From contig NZ_JMKU01000005.1 in NCBI RefSeq assembly GCF_000687165.1, forward strand, positions 62,001 through 126,000: 64,000 nt of DNA. The letters run 5' to 3'. This stretch comes from Paracidovorax oryzae ATCC 19882. Its GTDB lineage: Bacteria > Pseudomonadota > Gammaproteobacteria > Burkholderiales > Burkholderiaceae_C. The translations under genes and the position numbers were made by a program. Under the pieces are notes generated by a model that saw only the letters and a program-made list of their open reading frames with translations, was not told where the DNA came from and did not search any database. Shown piece by piece: positions 9,792-20,696 of this stretch. Positions within the stretch are counted from its first letter, which is position 1; the number at the start of each line of letters is the position of its first letter.

Positions 9792-10637
9792 TCAGGGCGT
9801 GCCCTGGGCCGCGGGTGCTGCCAGCTCCATGCGCACCCGGCCGGCCGCGGCGCCGCGCCCGGCCGCCACGGGCACCGGGGCGGCCGCCGCGGGTTTGAGC
9901 AGGGCGTAGAGCCCCAGCACGCTCTTCACGTAGTTCTGTGTCTCGCGGTAGGCCGGAATCCGGTGGCCGGCGCGCTGCACGGCACCCTCGCCCGCGTTGT
10001 AGGCGGCCAGCGCCAGGTCGAGCCGGCCCTCGAAAAGATCGATCAGGTGCCGCAGGTAGCGCGCACCGGCCGCGATGTTCGTGCCCGGGTCGGTGAGCTT
10101 CTGCTCGACCGAACGCTTCGCCTCGCGCGCCACGCCGAAGCGTTCGGCCGTGGCCGGCATCACCTGCATGAGCCCCACCGCGCCGCGCGGCGACACCGCC
10201 TGCGGATCGAACCCCGATTCGGTCGCGATCACGGCCTGCAGCAGTTCGTAGTCGAGCCCGTGCTGGTTCGCCGAGGCGCGCAGGAAGTGCTTCACGCGCT
10301 TGACCTCGGGCGCGATGTCGAAATAGGCCAGGCGCCGCGCACTTTCCGGCGTGGCCCCCGGCGCCACGCCGGGCGGCACGAGGCCCGTGCCCGTCGAGCG
10401 CCCGTCCCTGGTGGAGTCGAACACGTCGCCGCGGAAGAACAGGCTGTAGCGCTCGTCGATGCGATCGGCCGCGAAATGCGTCACGCCGCGCTCATCCACG
10501 TAGGCCCAGAGGTCCGCATGGGCGGATTGCACCGGCAGCCAGAGCGCCAGGGCCAGCGCGGCCGCTCGCGCGCCGGCAGCCGCCTGCCGCCGCAGCCATG
10601 CCGGCACGGCATCACCACTGGAGCGTCGCGCCGCCAT
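9792..10637 (-). CDS. Lytic transglycosylase (SLT domain) with DUF4124 N-terminus
   Basis: Periplasmic murein-cleaving enzyme of 281 residues. A signal peptide is visible (basic start, then [15 protein letters not shown], cleavage near residue 41), followed by a short DUF4124-like segment ([15 protein letters not shown]), and the SLT lysozyme-like domain. The catalytic glutamate sits in [11 protein letters not shown]; the family motifs [13 protein letters not shown] and [12 protein letters not shown] follow in order. The gene begins 3 bases after the parE stop and ends 61 bases before parC, so it is cotranscribed with both topoisomerase IV subunits. Why a peptidoglycan enzyme should sit inside this operon is not known; a role at division is a guess. 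Confidence 0.93.
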   Translation of the reverse strand: MAARRSSGDAVPAWLRRQAAAGARAAALALALWLPVQSAHADLWAYVDERGVTHFAADRIDERYSLFFRGDVFDSTRDGRSTGTGLVPPGVAPGATPESARRLAYFDIAPEVKRVKHFLRASANQHGLDYELLQAVIATESGFDPQAVSPRGAVGLMQVMPATAERFGVAREAKRSVEQKLTDPGTNIAAGARYLRHLIDLFEGRLDLALAAYNAGEGAVQRAGHRIPAYRETQNYVKSVLGLYALLKPAAAAPVPVAAGRGAAAGRVRMELAAPAAQGTP

Positions 10638-10640
10638 GGC

Positions 10641-12623
<1,983 letters not shown>

Positions 12624-12748
12624 GGGCGCGGATTGTAGTGCGGCGTGCCCGGCGGCACTGGATGGAAAGACAGCCACCCGCCTGCCGCACGGGTTAACCC
12701 GCATTCCGCGGCAAGCGCCAGCGGACGCTTTTGGCTACATTCGGGCGG

Positions 12749-13987
12749 ATGTCCTCCGAAACCCCGAAGCTCTCCATGGTGCAGGTCCTGGCCTGCGGCG
12801 CGGCCGTCGTCACGCTCTCCATGGGCATCCGCCACGGCTTCGGCCTGTGGCTGCAACCCATCACGCAGGACATGGGCTGGACCCGCCAGACGTTCGCGCT
12901 CGCGCTCGCCGTGCAGAACCTCGCCTGGGGCCTGTTCGGCATCTTCGCGGGCATGGCGGCCGACCGCTTCGGGGCCTTCCGCGTGCTGATCGCGGGGGCG
13001 GTGCTCTACGCCTTCGGGCTGGCCGGCATGGCGCTGTCGCCCACGCCGCTGCTGTTCGCGCTCACGGCCGGCGTGCTGATCGGCGCGGCGCAGGCGGGCA
13101 CCACCTACGCCGTGATCTACGGCGTGCTGGGCCGCCAGATCGCGCCCGAGAAGCGCTCCTGGGCCATGGGCGTGGCCGCGGCCGCCGGCTCGTTCGGGCA
13201 GTTCCTGATGGTGCCCGTGGAAGGCCAGCTGATCGCCCGCCTGGGCTGGCAGGAATCGCTGCTCGCCCTCTCGGCCATGGTGATGCTCATCGTGCCGCTG
13301 GCCTTCGGCCTGCGCGAGCCGGGCTTCGGCCGCCGCGCCGCAGGCGCTCCCGCCGCGCCGCGCAGCCAGACCGTGGGCGAGGCCCTGTCCGAAGCGCTGC
13401 GCTACCCCAGCTTCCTGCTGCTCACGGCCGGGTACTTCGTCTGCGGCTTCCAGGTGGTGTTCATCGGCGTGCACATGCCCAGCTACCTCAAGGACCACGG
13501 CCTCTCGCCCCAGGTGGCGAGCTACGCGCTGGCCCTGATCGGCCTCTTCAACGTCTTCGGCACCTACATCGCCGGCACCCTGGGCCAGCGCATGGAGCGC
13601 CGGCACATCCTGGCCTTCATCTATTTCGCCCGCGCGGTGGCCATCACCGTGTTCCTGCTCGCACCGCTCACGCCCGTCTCGGTGTACGTGTTCTCCGCGG
13701 TGATCGGGTTCCTGTGGCTGTCCACCGTGCCGCCCACCAACGCCACGGTGGCGCAGATCTTCGGCGTGCAGCACCTCTCGATGCTGGGCGGGTTCGTGTT
13801 CTTCAGCCACCAGATCGGCAGCTTCCTGGGCGTCTGGCTGGGGGGCTACCTCTACGACCGCACGGGCAGCTACGACGTGGTCTGGTACCTCGCCATCGCC
13901 CTTGGCATCGCGGCCGGCCTCATCAACCTGCCGGTGCGCGAATCGCCGATCGCGCGCACGCCGGCCCGGGCAGGCGCCACCGCCTGA
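12749..13987 (+). CDS. MFS transporter (OFA/MCT-like)
   Basis: Inner-membrane transporter of 412 residues with about twelve hydrophobic segments, in the two-times-six layout of the major facilitator superfamily. The loop between helices 2 and 3 has the family signature GMAADRFGAFRV, and the N-terminus (MGIRHGFGLWLQPITQDMGW) is the type found in oxalate/formate antiporter-like and monocarboxylate transporter-like members. The substrate is unknown. Start: ATG at 12749, preceded by TACATT at 12736-12741 (seven bases away) and no ribosome binding site. A TTG at 12731 is an alternative. Divergent from parE; the next gene begins 7 bases after the stop. Confidence 0.9.
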   Translation: MSSETPKLSMVQVLACGAAVVTLSMGIRHGFGLWLQPITQDMGWTRQTFALALAVQNLAWGLFGIFAGMAADRFGAFRVLIAGAVLYAFGLAGMALSPTPLLFALTAGVLIGAAQAGTTYAVIYGVLGRQIAPEKRSWAMGVAAAAGSFGQFLMVPVEGQLIARLGWQESLLALSAMVMLIVPLAFGLREPGFGRRAAGAPAAPRSQTVGEALSEALRYPSFLLLTAGYFVCGFQVVFIGVHMPSYLKDHGLSPQVASYALALIGLFNVFGTYIAGTLGQRMERRHILAFIYFARAVAITVFLLAPLTPVSVYVFSAVIGFLWLSTVPPTNATVAQIFGVQHLSMLGGFVFFSHQIGSFLGVWLGGYLYDRTGSYDVVWYLAIALGIAAGLINLPVRESPIARTPARAGATA

Positions 13988-13994
13988 GGCGGGC

Positions 13995-14165
13995 ATGCAC
14001 ATGGCGTCCACCCCCTTGTCCACCCCATCCTCCCGGCGCCCCGGCTGGAAGCGGTGGCTGCCCTGGAGCATCGCGGCCGCCGTGGCGCTGTCCGCCGCCT
14101 TCGCGCTCTATGCGGAGCCCGGCTTCGTGGTGATGATGGCGGACCAGGTCTGGTCCTGTTTCTGA
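13995..14165 (+). CDS. Small single-pass membrane protein, unknown function
   Basis: A 56-residue protein that starts at ATG 13995 with GAGG a few bases upstream, and begins only 7 bases after the MFS stop. A basic stretch (RRPGWKRW) is followed by one hydrophobic segment (LPWSIAAAVALSAAFALYA) and a short tail ending in WSCF. The layout suggests an inner-membrane peptide with its N-terminus inside, perhaps cotranscribed with the transporter. I do not recognise the family, and no function is proposed. Confidence 0.6.
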   Translation: MHMASTPLSTPSSRRPGWKRWLPWSIAAAVALSAAFALYAEPGFVVMMADQVWSCF

Positions 14166-14215
14166 ACTCCCGCCGCGGCGCGTCCGCCCGCGGCCCCTCC
14201 CATGCCACTCCCGTG

Positions 14216-14803
14216 ATGCACAGTCCTGGTCCGCCACCCCATGCCGCGCTGCTCTGCCAGGACGTGCCGTCCGAATGGATCAAGCGCTGGGCCCACCTGG
14301 TGCCGCCGCGCGGCCACGTGCTGGACGTGGCCTGCGGCAGCGGCCGGCACCTGCGCTGGTTCCATGCCCGCGGCCATGCGGTGACCGGCGTGGACCGCTC
14401 CGCCGACGCGATCGCCCCGCTGGCGCCGCTGGGCGAACTCGTCCATGCGGACATCGAACAGGCCCCCTGGCCCTTCGCCGGGCGCTGCTTCGACGCCGTG
14501 GTGGTGACCCACTACCTCTGGCGCCCCCTGCTGCCCACCCTCGCAGCCAGCGTCGCGCCCGGCGGCGTGCTGCTGTACGAAACCTTCGCACGCGGCAACG
14601 CGACCGTGGGCCGGCCCTCGAGGCCGGAATTTCTGCTGGAGCCCGGGGAACTGCTGGCGGCCTTCCCCGGTCTGAGGGTGATCGCCTACGAGGACGGCTT
14701 CCTGCCGTCTCCGGAGCGGTTCGTGCAGCGCCTCGCGGCCGTCCGGGAGGCACCCTGCGACGGACCACCCCGCCACCCCCTCGTGGCTCCCGCCTCCGGT
14801 TAA
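14216..14803 (+). CDS. Class I SAM-dependent methyltransferase
   Basis: A 195-residue soluble protein with the Rossmann-fold methyltransferase motifs: motif I VLDVACGSGRHLRWF, the acidic end of strand 2 in VTGVDRSADAI, motif II near ELVHADIEQAPWPF, and FDAVVVTHYLWRPLL. This is the Methyltransf_11/25 type, close to tellurite-resistance TehB-like and UbiE-like small enzymes; the acceptor is not identifiable. Start: ATG at 14216 (GTG at 14213 also in frame), without a strong ribosome binding site. It precedes dapA by 62 bases on the same strand. Confidence 0.85.
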   Translation: MHSPGPPPHAALLCQDVPSEWIKRWAHLVPPRGHVLDVACGSGRHLRWFHARGHAVTGVDRSADAIAPLAPLGELVHADIEQAPWPFAGRCFDAVVVTHYLWRPLLPTLAASVAPGGVLLYETFARGNATVGRPSRPEFLLEPGELLAAFPGLRVIAYEDGFLPSPERFVQRLAAVREAPCDGPPRHPLVAPASG

Positions 14804-14865
14804 CCCCCCGGCCGGGCCGGTTACACACTCGTTAGAATGCTCTTTTACCGTTTTCCTTCGTGGAC

Positions 14866-15762
14866 ATGACCTCTTCCAGCGCCACCCTCACCGGCAGCAT
14901 CGTCGCCCTCGTCACCCCCATGCACGAGGACGGCAGCGTGGACTACCCCACCCTGCGCAAGCTGATCGACTGGCATGTCGCAGAAGGCACCGACTGCATC
15001 GGCGTGGTGGGCACCACCGGCGAATCGCCCACCGTGAACGTCGAGGAGCACTGCGAGATCATCCGCGTGGCCGTCGAGCAGGCCGCAAAGCGCGTGCCCA
15101 TCATGGCCGGCTGCGGTGCCAACTCCACGGCCGAGGCCATCGAACTCGCCCGCTTCGCCAAGAAGGTGGGCGCCGACACGCAGCTGCAGGTCGTGCCCTA
15201 CTACAACAAGCCCACGCAGGAGGGCCAGTACCGGCACTTCAAGGCCATCGCCGAAGCCGTGGGCGACCTGCCCACCGTCCTCTACAACGTGCCCGGCCGC
15301 TCCGTCGCCGATATGCAGCACGACACGGTGCTGCGCCTGGCCCAGGTGCCGGGCATCATCGGCATCAAGGAAGCCACCGGCAACATCGAGCGCGCGCAGT
15401 GGCTGATCCGCGAGGTGCCCGAAGGCTTCGCCGTCTATTCGGGCGACGATCCCACTGCCGTGGCCCTCATGCTCTGCGGCGGCCAGGGCAACATCAGCGT
15501 CACCGCCAACGTGGCGCCCCGCCTGATGCACGAACTCTGCGTGGCCGCCCTGGCCGGCGACGTGCGCCGGGCCATGGAGATCCAGTTCCGGCTGCTGCCG
15601 GTCCACAAGCAGCTCTTCGTCGAGGCCAACCCCATCCCCGTGAAGTGGGCCATGCAGCGCATGGGCCTGTGCGGCGGCGCGATGCGCCTGCCCATGACAC
15701 CCCTTTCCCAAGGCAGCGAATCCGTGGTGGAAGCCGCGCTGCGCTCCGCCGGCCTGCTCTGA
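14866..15762 (+). CDS. dapA: 4-hydroxy-tetrahydrodipicolinate synthase
   Basis: Condenses pyruvate with aspartate semialdehyde, the first committed step to diaminopimelate and lysine. It is a 298-residue TIM barrel with all key residues visible: Thr50-Thr51 in [12 protein letters not shown], Tyr140 in VLYNVPGR, and the Schiff-base lysine Lys168 in [11 protein letters not shown]. Start is ATG at 14866, or GTG at 14860. A -10-like TAGAAT at 14833-14838 lies upstream in the short intergenic gap. The next gene, bamC, follows 22 bases downstream, the same dapA-bamC pairing as in E. coli. Confidence 0.96.
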   Translation: MTSSSATLTGSIVALVTPMHEDGSVDYPTLRKLIDWHVAEGTDCIGVVGTTGESPTVNVEEHCEIIRVAVEQAAKRVPIMAGCGANSTAEAIELARFAKKVGADTQLQVVPYYNKPTQEGQYRHFKAIAEAVGDLPTVLYNVPGRSVADMQHDTVLRLAQVPGIIGIKEATGNIERAQWLIREVPEGFAVYSGDDPTAVALMLCGGQGNISVTANVAPRLMHELCVAALAGDVRRAMEIQFRLLPVHKQLFVEANPIPVKWAMQRMGLCGGAMRLPMTPLSQGSESVVEAALRSAGLL

Positions 15763-15784
15763 GACTCCCCCAAAGGATTTTTGC

Positions 15785-16879
15785 GTGAACGCTATCAACC
15801 GCCTGGGCCTCCTGGGCCTTGCCATGGCCTTGTCCGCCTGCTCCACGTCCATCCTGGACAACGACAAGATCGACTACAAGAGCGCCACCAAGGGCTCGAC
15901 GCTCGAAGTGCCGCCCGACCTGACGCAGCTGTCGCGCGATTCGCGCTACACAGTGGCGGGCGGCGTGGTGTCGGCCGCGGCCTTCGAGGCCGGCCAGGCG
16001 CAGAGGCAGCCCGGCACGGTCAATGCCGCCGCCAAGTCGCTCGGCGACGTGCGCATCGAGCGCGACGGCAACCAGCGCTGGCTGGTGGTGAAGCGCCCCG
16101 CCGATGCACTCTGGGAGCCCGTGCGCGACTTCTGGAACGAAAACGGCTTCGTGCTCACGATCGACCAGCCCAACCTCGGCATCATGGAAACCGACTGGGC
16201 CGAGAACCGCGCCAAGCTGCCGCAGGACATCATCCGCTCCACCATCGGCAAGATCTTCGACTCCGTCTACTCCACCGGCGAGCGCGACAAGTTCCGCACC
16301 CGCCTGGAGCGCGGCGCCGACGGCTCCACCGAGATCTACATCAGCCACCGCGGCATGGTCGAGGTCTACACCACCTCCCAGAAGGACAGCACCATCTGGC
16401 AGCCCCGCCCGGTCGATCCGGAACTGGAAACCGAATTCCTGCGCCGCCTGATGGTCAAGCTCGGCGTGAGCCAGGAAGAGTCCCGCGCCGTGGCGGCCGC
16501 CCCGGTCCAGCCTCCGCCGACGGCACGCATCGGCCGCGTGGGCAACGCCCCCGTGGTGGAACTCGACGAGAGCTTCGACCGCGCATGGCGCCGCGTCGGG
16601 CTGGCGCTCGACCGCACGGGCTTCACCGTCGAGGAGCGCGACCGCGCCCAGGGCGTGTATTCCGTGCGCTACGTCGAGCCCACCGAGAAGAAGGACCCCG
16701 GATTCTTCGCCAAGCTGCTGGGCCGCTCGGCCGATGCCGCGCCGCCCGTCAAGTACCGCATCCAGGTGCGCACCGAGGGCGGCAAGAGCACGGTCGCGGT
16801 GCTCAATGCCGCAGGCGCGCCCGAGAGTTCGGCCAACGCGGACCGCATCGTCCGCGTGCTCGCCGACGACCTGAAGTGA
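15785..16879 (+). CDS. bamC: Outer-membrane assembly lipoprotein BamC
   Basis: Lipoprotein subunit of the BAM complex that inserts beta-barrel proteins into the outer membrane. It has 364 residues, with a lipoprotein signal peptide ending in the lipobox LSAC (Cys19), then an extended N-terminal segment (LEVPPDLTQL, as in BamC where it contacts BamD) and two helix-grip domains, the second carrying FTVEERDRAQGVYSVRY. Start: GTG at 15785. It directly follows dapA, as in Enterobacteria where the gene was called dapX/nlpB, and is followed by an MBL-fold hydrolase. Confidence 0.93.
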   Translation: MNAINRLGLLGLAMALSACSTSILDNDKIDYKSATKGSTLEVPPDLTQLSRDSRYTVAGGVVSAAAFEAGQAQRQPGTVNAAAKSLGDVRIERDGNQRWLVVKRPADALWEPVRDFWNENGFVLTIDQPNLGIMETDWAENRAKLPQDIIRSTIGKIFDSVYSTGERDKFRTRLERGADGSTEIYISHRGMVEVYTTSQKDSTIWQPRPVDPELETEFLRRLMVKLGVSQEESRAVAAAPVQPPPTARIGRVGNAPVVELDESFDRAWRRVGLALDRTGFTVEERDRAQGVYSVRYVEPTEKKDPGFFAKLLGRSADAAPPVKYRIQVRTEGGKSTVAVLNAAGAPESSANADRIVRVLADDLK

Positions 16880-16914
16880 ACGGCGCTGCCGCCCGCTGAG
16901 GAGCCACGGACCGC

Positions 16915-17691
16915 GTGCTGCGCTTCAAGAACCTGGGCAGCGGCAGCTCGGGCAACGCCACCATCGTCGAAGGGCGCTGCGGCACGCTGGTGCGGCGCCT
17001 GCTCGTCGATTGCGGGCTGGGGCCGCGCCAGCTGGCCGGCCGCCTCGGCGAGGCCGGCCTGGCGATCGACGACATCGACGCGATCTTCATCACCCACGAA
17101 CATTCCGACCACGTGGGCGGCCTGCAGAAAATCGCCCTGCGCCACCGCATTCCGGTCTGGATGAGCCACGGCACCCATGAGGCCATCGGCGCGCCGGACC
17201 TGGACGGACTGCTGCACCTCACCGCGGACGGCGAATCCATCGACCTGGGCGCTTTCGAGGCCCGCCCCTTCACCGTCCCGCACGATGCGCGCGAGCCGCT
17301 GCACCTGCGCTGCAGCGACGGAGCCACCCACATCGGGCTGCTCACGGACCTGGGACATGCCACCGAACACGTGCTCGCCCACCTGCGCGGCTGCCATGCA
17401 CTGCTGCTGGAGAGCAACCACGACCGCGAGATGCTGTCCGTCTCCAGCTATCCCGCCTTCCTGAAGCGGCGCATCGGCGGCGCCTACGGGCACCTGGGCA
17501 ACCACGTGGCTGCGGAGATCCTGCGCGCGGTGCGGCACGATGGCCTGCGCAGCGTGGCCGCGGCCCACCTCAGCGCCCAGAACAACCGCCCGGACCTCGC
17601 CCGTGCCGCACTCGCCGGAGCCATCGGCTGGGAGCCGGCCCAGATCGAGGTGGCGGACCAGCGCAGCGGCACCGGCTGGATCGGCGGCTGA
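16915..17691 (+). CDS. MBL-fold metallo-hydrolase (YycJ/WalJ-like)
   Basis: A 258-residue metallo-beta-lactamase-fold protein. The metal motif is FITHEHSDHVGGL near residue 60, with further ligands expected in LLTDLGHAT and the C-terminal AAAHLSAQNN. The N-terminus (LRFKNLGSGSSGNATIVE) is characteristic of the YycJ/WalJ group of phosphodiesterase-like MBL proteins, some of which are thought to act on nucleic acids. The substrate here is unknown. Start: GTG at 16915. It lies downstream of bamC with a 35-base gap and is probably in the same unit. Confidence 0.9.
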   Translation: MLRFKNLGSGSSGNATIVEGRCGTLVRRLLVDCGLGPRQLAGRLGEAGLAIDDIDAIFITHEHSDHVGGLQKIALRHRIPVWMSHGTHEAIGAPDLDGLLHLTADGESIDLGAFEARPFTVPHDAREPLHLRCSDGATHIGLLTDLGHATEHVLAHLRGCHALLLESNHDREMLSVSSYPAFLKRRIGGAYGHLGNHVAAEILRAVRHDGLRSVAAAHLSAQNNRPDLARAALAGAIGWEPAQIEVADQRSGTGWIGG

Positions 17692-17749
17692 GCGCAACAC
17701 CTGCCCGAGTGGCTGCTGGCCTGCTCTGCAGGCTGCGCGACATGCACGC

Positions 17750-17781
17750 AAAAAAGCCCCGACCTTGCGGTACGGGGCTTT
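17750..17781 (-). terminator. Rho-independent terminator after the Ala/Pro-rich lipoprotein gene
   Basis: Read on the minus strand: stem AAAGCCCCG-TACC, loop GCAA, stem GGT-CGGGGCTTT, then TTTTTTGCG. It lies 58 bases beyond the stop of the lipoprotein gene at 17839-18117. It may also stop transcripts coming from the MBL gene on the other strand, though that side has no T-run. Confidence 0.85.
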
Positions 17782-17838
17782 CGTGCCTGGCCTTTCGCCG
17801 CAGGCTGGTGGTCCGGCGGCGAAAGGCGGTGCGGCAGC

Positions 17839-18117
17839 TTACTTGGCAGCGGAAGCGCCACCTGCAGCGGCTGCGGCAGCAGCGTCTGCAGCGGCCTTGG
17901 CGGCGTCGCTGGCGGGGGCGGAGGCTTCGGCAGCAGCGGCTGCGGCAGGAGCCGAAGCGTCGGAAGCAGGGGCTTCGGCCGGTGCGGGCATGGGAGCGGG
18001 AGCCGGTGCCGGAGCTTCGACGGGAGCCGGGGCCGGAGCCGGGGCTTCTTCCTTCTTGCCGCAGGCGGCGAGAGCGACGGACGCGACCAGGGCAGCCAGA
18101 ACGAGAGAGTTCTTCAT
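17839..18117 (-). CDS. Small Ala/Pro-rich lipoprotein
   Basis: A 92-residue protein with a clear lipoprotein signal peptide (MKNSLVLAALVASVALAACG, lipobox LAAC, Cys19). The remaining 73 residues are nearly all Ala, Pro, Glu, Ser, Asp and Lys. A Pro-Ala repeat (APAPAPAPVEAPAPAPAPMP) is followed by an Ala-rich part likely to form a helix (SDAAKAAADAAAAAAAG). Such proteins usually span or coat the periplasmic face of the outer membrane; no enzymatic domain is present. Start ATG at 18117 has AGGA nine bases upstream. A perfect -10 TATAAT lies about 140 bases upstream, and a strong terminator follows. Confidence 0.75.
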   Translation of the reverse strand: MKNSLVLAALVASVALAACGKKEEAPAPAPAPVEAPAPAPAPMPAPAEAPASDASAPAAAAAAEASAPASDAAKAAADAAAAAAAGGASAAK

Positions 18118-18254
18118 TTCGTTTTTTCCTATGGGACAGACGGATCTTGGAATTTGCCGCCACGCCGCCCTCTTTCAGCGATGCGCTTTGGCCGGGCGCG
18201 ATGCACCCCGTGGCGCTGGGGAATGCGCCATGCACTCCCAGACATCAACCGCAA

Positions 18255-18286
18255 ATTATAGGGAGATTGCGTCAATCCCCATCAAC
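18255..18286 (-). promoter_or_regulatory. Candidate promoter of the small lipoprotein gene
   Basis: On the minus strand a perfect TATAAT (18255-18260) is preceded by a purine-rich region containing TTGATG and TTGACG. No -35 lies at exactly 17 bases: TTGATG is 19 bases away, TTGACG only 9. The next gene downstream is the lipoprotein at 18117, giving a leader of about 130 bases. Confidence 0.4.
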
Positions 18287-18310
18287 ACCTACAGCGCGGA
18301 CTGAGCGATG

Positions 18311-18823
18311 TCACAGTCCGAGCGTCGTCGCAGGAAAAGCAGGCGTGCTGCGCCGAAGCCATTCGTCCAGCACCTGCCGCACCTGCACGCGGCGCTCGGG
18401 CTCGCCGCCGGCCACGCCGGTGCAGCGCTCGGGATCCAGCCGCTGCAGCACCCAGCGGCCGGACCACAGCACGCCGGGCAGTTCCTGGCGCTCCCTCGCG
18501 GGCGCCTTGCGGCATTCCACGATGTGGTCCCAGGTGGCACGCCAGCGGACGAAGCGCGCATGGCGCCGGACCACCTCGTCGTAGTGGGCGGCCAGCAGCG
18601 TCATCCTGCGCCCCCGCGCCGCCCAGGCCTGCAGCGACGCCTCCACGTCGCGGTCCCCCAGTGGCCAGTCATGGAAGTCGAAATCGCACAGCACCAGCTC
18701 TTGCCAGCCCTCGCGGGCCGCGCACGCCAGGGCGGCGCGCACCCCGCCACCGAAGTCGCTTCGCCCCTCGAAGCGGCCGGACGGCAGCGGTGCCTCGCCG
18801 GCCAGGGCCTGGGAGAAATCCAT
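18311..18823 (-). CDS. Conserved hypothetical protein paired with roxA
   Basis: A 170-residue soluble protein. I do not recognise a catalytic family with certainty; proteins of this type are found next to the cupin oxygenase gene in related Comamonadaceae. Visible are an acidic strand LVLCDFDFHDWPLGDRD near residues 43-58, a helical part with HYDEVVRRHARFVRWRATWDHIVECR, and a basic C-terminal part. Start is ATG at 18823 with AAGGAGG seven bases upstream, an excellent ribosome binding site. It lies 74 bases downstream of roxA on the same strand and is probably cotranscribed. Confidence 0.75.
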   Translation of the reverse strand: MDFSQALAGEAPLPSGRFEGRSDFGGGVRAALACAAREGWQELVLCDFDFHDWPLGDRDVEASLQAWAARGRRMTLLAAHYDEVVRRHARFVRWRATWDHIVECRKAPARERQELPGVLWSGRWVLQRLDPERCTGVAGGEPERRVQVRQVLDEWLRRSTPAFPATTLGL

Positions 18824-18897
18824 GGACGACCTCCTTGTTCGAATCCACGCAACAGTCTGCGCGCCAGGCACCACGGGCGGCGAGCCGCCTGCCCGGC

Positions 18898-20034
18898 CTA
18901 TCCCGCGGGCCTGGCGTGCACCCAGCCGGCGTCGCACCACGATGCCAGCAGTTCCAGCGCATCCTCGCTGGCCCGCGCCAGGTCGCGCGCGGCGAGTTCG
19001 CGCTGGTCGGCCAGGCGCCGCATGAGCGTGGCGTCCCGGCCGCCGGCCAGATAGCTCTCGCCGTTGATGAAGACATGGCGCGCGTCGTACATCATGCGCG
19101 TGCGGCGGTCCAGGCGCACGCCCTGCGCCACGTCCGCATCCGGATCTCCCGGCTCGAACCAGACATTGGGCTTGGGTTCGGTCAGGCTCTCGCCCAGCGC
19201 GCGCTCCAAGGCCAGCGGCGCGGCCAGGGCCCGCGCCAGGGCGTCGCGCGCGAAGTCCAGCAGCGCGGCAGGAATCTCCCCGGGGCGGTCCGCCGCGTCC
19301 TGCGCGGGATCGCGGTACAGGTGCGGGGACAGGGCGCCCTCCTCGTCCGGGCCGTCCGACAGGCGGTTGAGCAGGTCCTGCGCGAGGCCCGTGCGCGACG
19401 GCGAACGGAAGCCGATGGAATAGGTCATGCACTCGCCCTCGGCGATGCCGTCGTGCGCCCACCGCGGCGGCAGGTAGAGCATGTCGCCGGGCTCCAGCAC
19501 GAACTCCTGCTCGGGCTCGAAGTTCTCCAGGATCTTGAGCGGGATGCCGTCCTTGAGCGCCAGGTCCTTCTGCCGACCGATGCGCCAGCGCCGCCGTCCA
19601 TGGGCCTGCAGCAGGAACACGTCGTAGCTGTCGAAGTGCGGCCCCACGCCGCCGCCGTCGGTGGCGTAGCTGATCATCAGGTCGTCCAGACGGGCCTGCG
19701 GCACGAATCGGAACTGCTGCAGCAGCGCATGCACGGCGTCGTCGTGCAGGTCCACGCCCTGCACCAGCAATGTCCAGTCCGGCGTGGCCAGGGGCGGCAG
19801 CGCGCGGCGCGCGAAGGGGCCGTGGCGCAGGCTCCATGCGCCCTTTTTCTGCTGCACGAGGCGCGATTCGACGGTCTCCTGCGCCGCCAGCGCAAACAAT
19901 TCCTGGCGCCCCACGGGCGGCACGAACGAGGCGATGGCCTGGCGCACCAGCAGCGGCTTCTTCTGCCAATGCCGGCGCATGAATTGCGCGGGGGTGATTC
20001 CGCCCAGCAGGGCGAGGGGGGTATGGGTATCCAT
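18898..20034 (-). CDS. roxA: Cupin/JmjC-type ribosomal protein oxygenase (RoxA/YcfD-like)
   Basis: Fe(II)/2-oxoglutarate oxygenase of 378 residues. E. coli YcfD/RoxA hydroxylates an arginine of ribosomal protein L16. The N-terminus (LLGGITPAQFMRRHWQKKPLLVRQA) and the JmjC/cupin core are typical. The HxD iron motif is in GGGVGPHFDSYDVFLLQ, with the distal histidine in LPPRWAHDGIAEG. The rest is the winged-helix C-terminal part. Start: ATG at 20034. It is divergent from slyD across 65 bases and followed by the conserved DUF gene. That the substrate here is L16 is by family, not shown. Confidence 0.9.
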   Translation of the reverse strand: MDTHTPLALLGGITPAQFMRRHWQKKPLLVRQAIASFVPPVGRQELFALAAQETVESRLVQQKKGAWSLRHGPFARRALPPLATPDWTLLVQGVDLHDDAVHALLQQFRFVPQARLDDLMISYATDGGGVGPHFDSYDVFLLQAHGRRRWRIGRQKDLALKDGIPLKILENFEPEQEFVLEPGDMLYLPPRWAHDGIAEGECMTYSIGFRSPSRTGLAQDLLNRLSDGPDEEGALSPHLYRDPAQDAADRPGEIPAALLDFARDALARALAAPLALERALGESLTEPKPNVWFEPGDPDADVAQGVRLDRRTRMMYDARHVFINGESYLAGGRDATLMRRLADQRELAARDLARASEDALELLASWCDAGWVHARPAG

Positions 20035-20099
20035 GGGGGGAAAGCGAGAGGCGCACGCGCCGATGGCGCGGCCGGTGGACGAACTGCGACAATTCTCCT

Positions 20100-20627
20100 A
20101 TGGAAATCAACCAACAATGCGTGGTCGCCTTGACCTGGATCCTGAAAGACACATTGGGCGAGGAGCTGGACGTGCTCGACGACCCTGTGGAATTCCTCGT
20201 CGGCGGCGACGACCTGCTAGCCCGCATCGAGGAAGCGCTGCAGGGCCACTCCGCGGGCGACACCCTGGCGCTGCACCTGGAACCCGAGGAGGCCTTCGGC
20301 GATTACCAGGACAAGCTGCTGTTCCTCGAGCCCCGCACCCTGTTCCCCGAGGACATCGAGGAAGGCATGACCATCGAGGGCAGCGCCCTGCCCGAAGGCA
20401 CCAACCCGGCCGCCCCGCGCGACGCCCTCTACACCGTGGCCCAGCTCTACCCGGAACACGTGGTGCTGGACGGCAACCATCCGCTCGCCGGCATCGCGCT
20501 GCGCCTGCACCTCACGGTGCAGGGGGTGCGGGAGGCGACGGAGGAGGAAATCGGGCGCGGCACCGCCGGCACCGGCTTCTTCCGCATCCAGCCGCCCGAC
20601 ACGGGCGAGCCTCCCCTGCTGCACTGA
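20100..20627 (+). CDS. slyD: FKBP-type peptidyl-prolyl isomerase, SlyD-like
   Basis: Cytoplasmic prolyl isomerase/chaperone of 175 residues. The split FKBP fold is visible: CVVALTWILKD, the acidic IEEALQGHSAGDTLALHLEPEEAFGDY region, then the insert-in-flap (IF) chaperone domain around residues 70-125, and AGIALRLHLTVQGVREAT closing the FKBP fold. The His/Cys-rich metal-binding tail of E. coli SlyD is absent; the protein ends at PPLLH. Start is ATG at 20100; GACAAT lies six bases upstream and no Shine-Dalgarno is visible, so this may be a leaderless message. A strong two-way terminator follows. Confidence 0.92.
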   Translation: MEINQQCVVALTWILKDTLGEELDVLDDPVEFLVGGDDLLARIEEALQGHSAGDTLALHLEPEEAFGDYQDKLLFLEPRTLFPEDIEEGMTIEGSALPEGTNPAAPRDALYTVAQLYPEHVVLDGNHPLAGIALRLHLTVQGVREATEEEIGRGTAGTGFFRIQPPDTGEPPLLH

Positions 20628-20646
20628 ACCCGGGGCACGCGCCCAT

Positions 20647-20673
20647 GAAAAAAGGACCCGAGGGTCCTTTTTT
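20647..20673. terminator. Bidirectional Rho-independent terminator
   Basis: AAAAAAGGACCC-GA-GGGTCCTTTTTT is a near-perfect palindrome with A- and T-tracts on both sides. It lies between the converging slyD (ends 20627) and the glycine-zipper lipoprotein gene (ends 20697), so it can stop both. Confidence 0.9.
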
Positions 20674-20696
20674 GCATTGAAGCCGGCTCCAGCAGA

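Noticed and set aside
17839-18584. Arg-rich plus-strand open frames opposite the small lipoprotein
   Set aside because: They are shadows of the Ala/Pro-rich codons; the minus-strand gene has a signal peptide, lipobox, promoter-like element and terminator.
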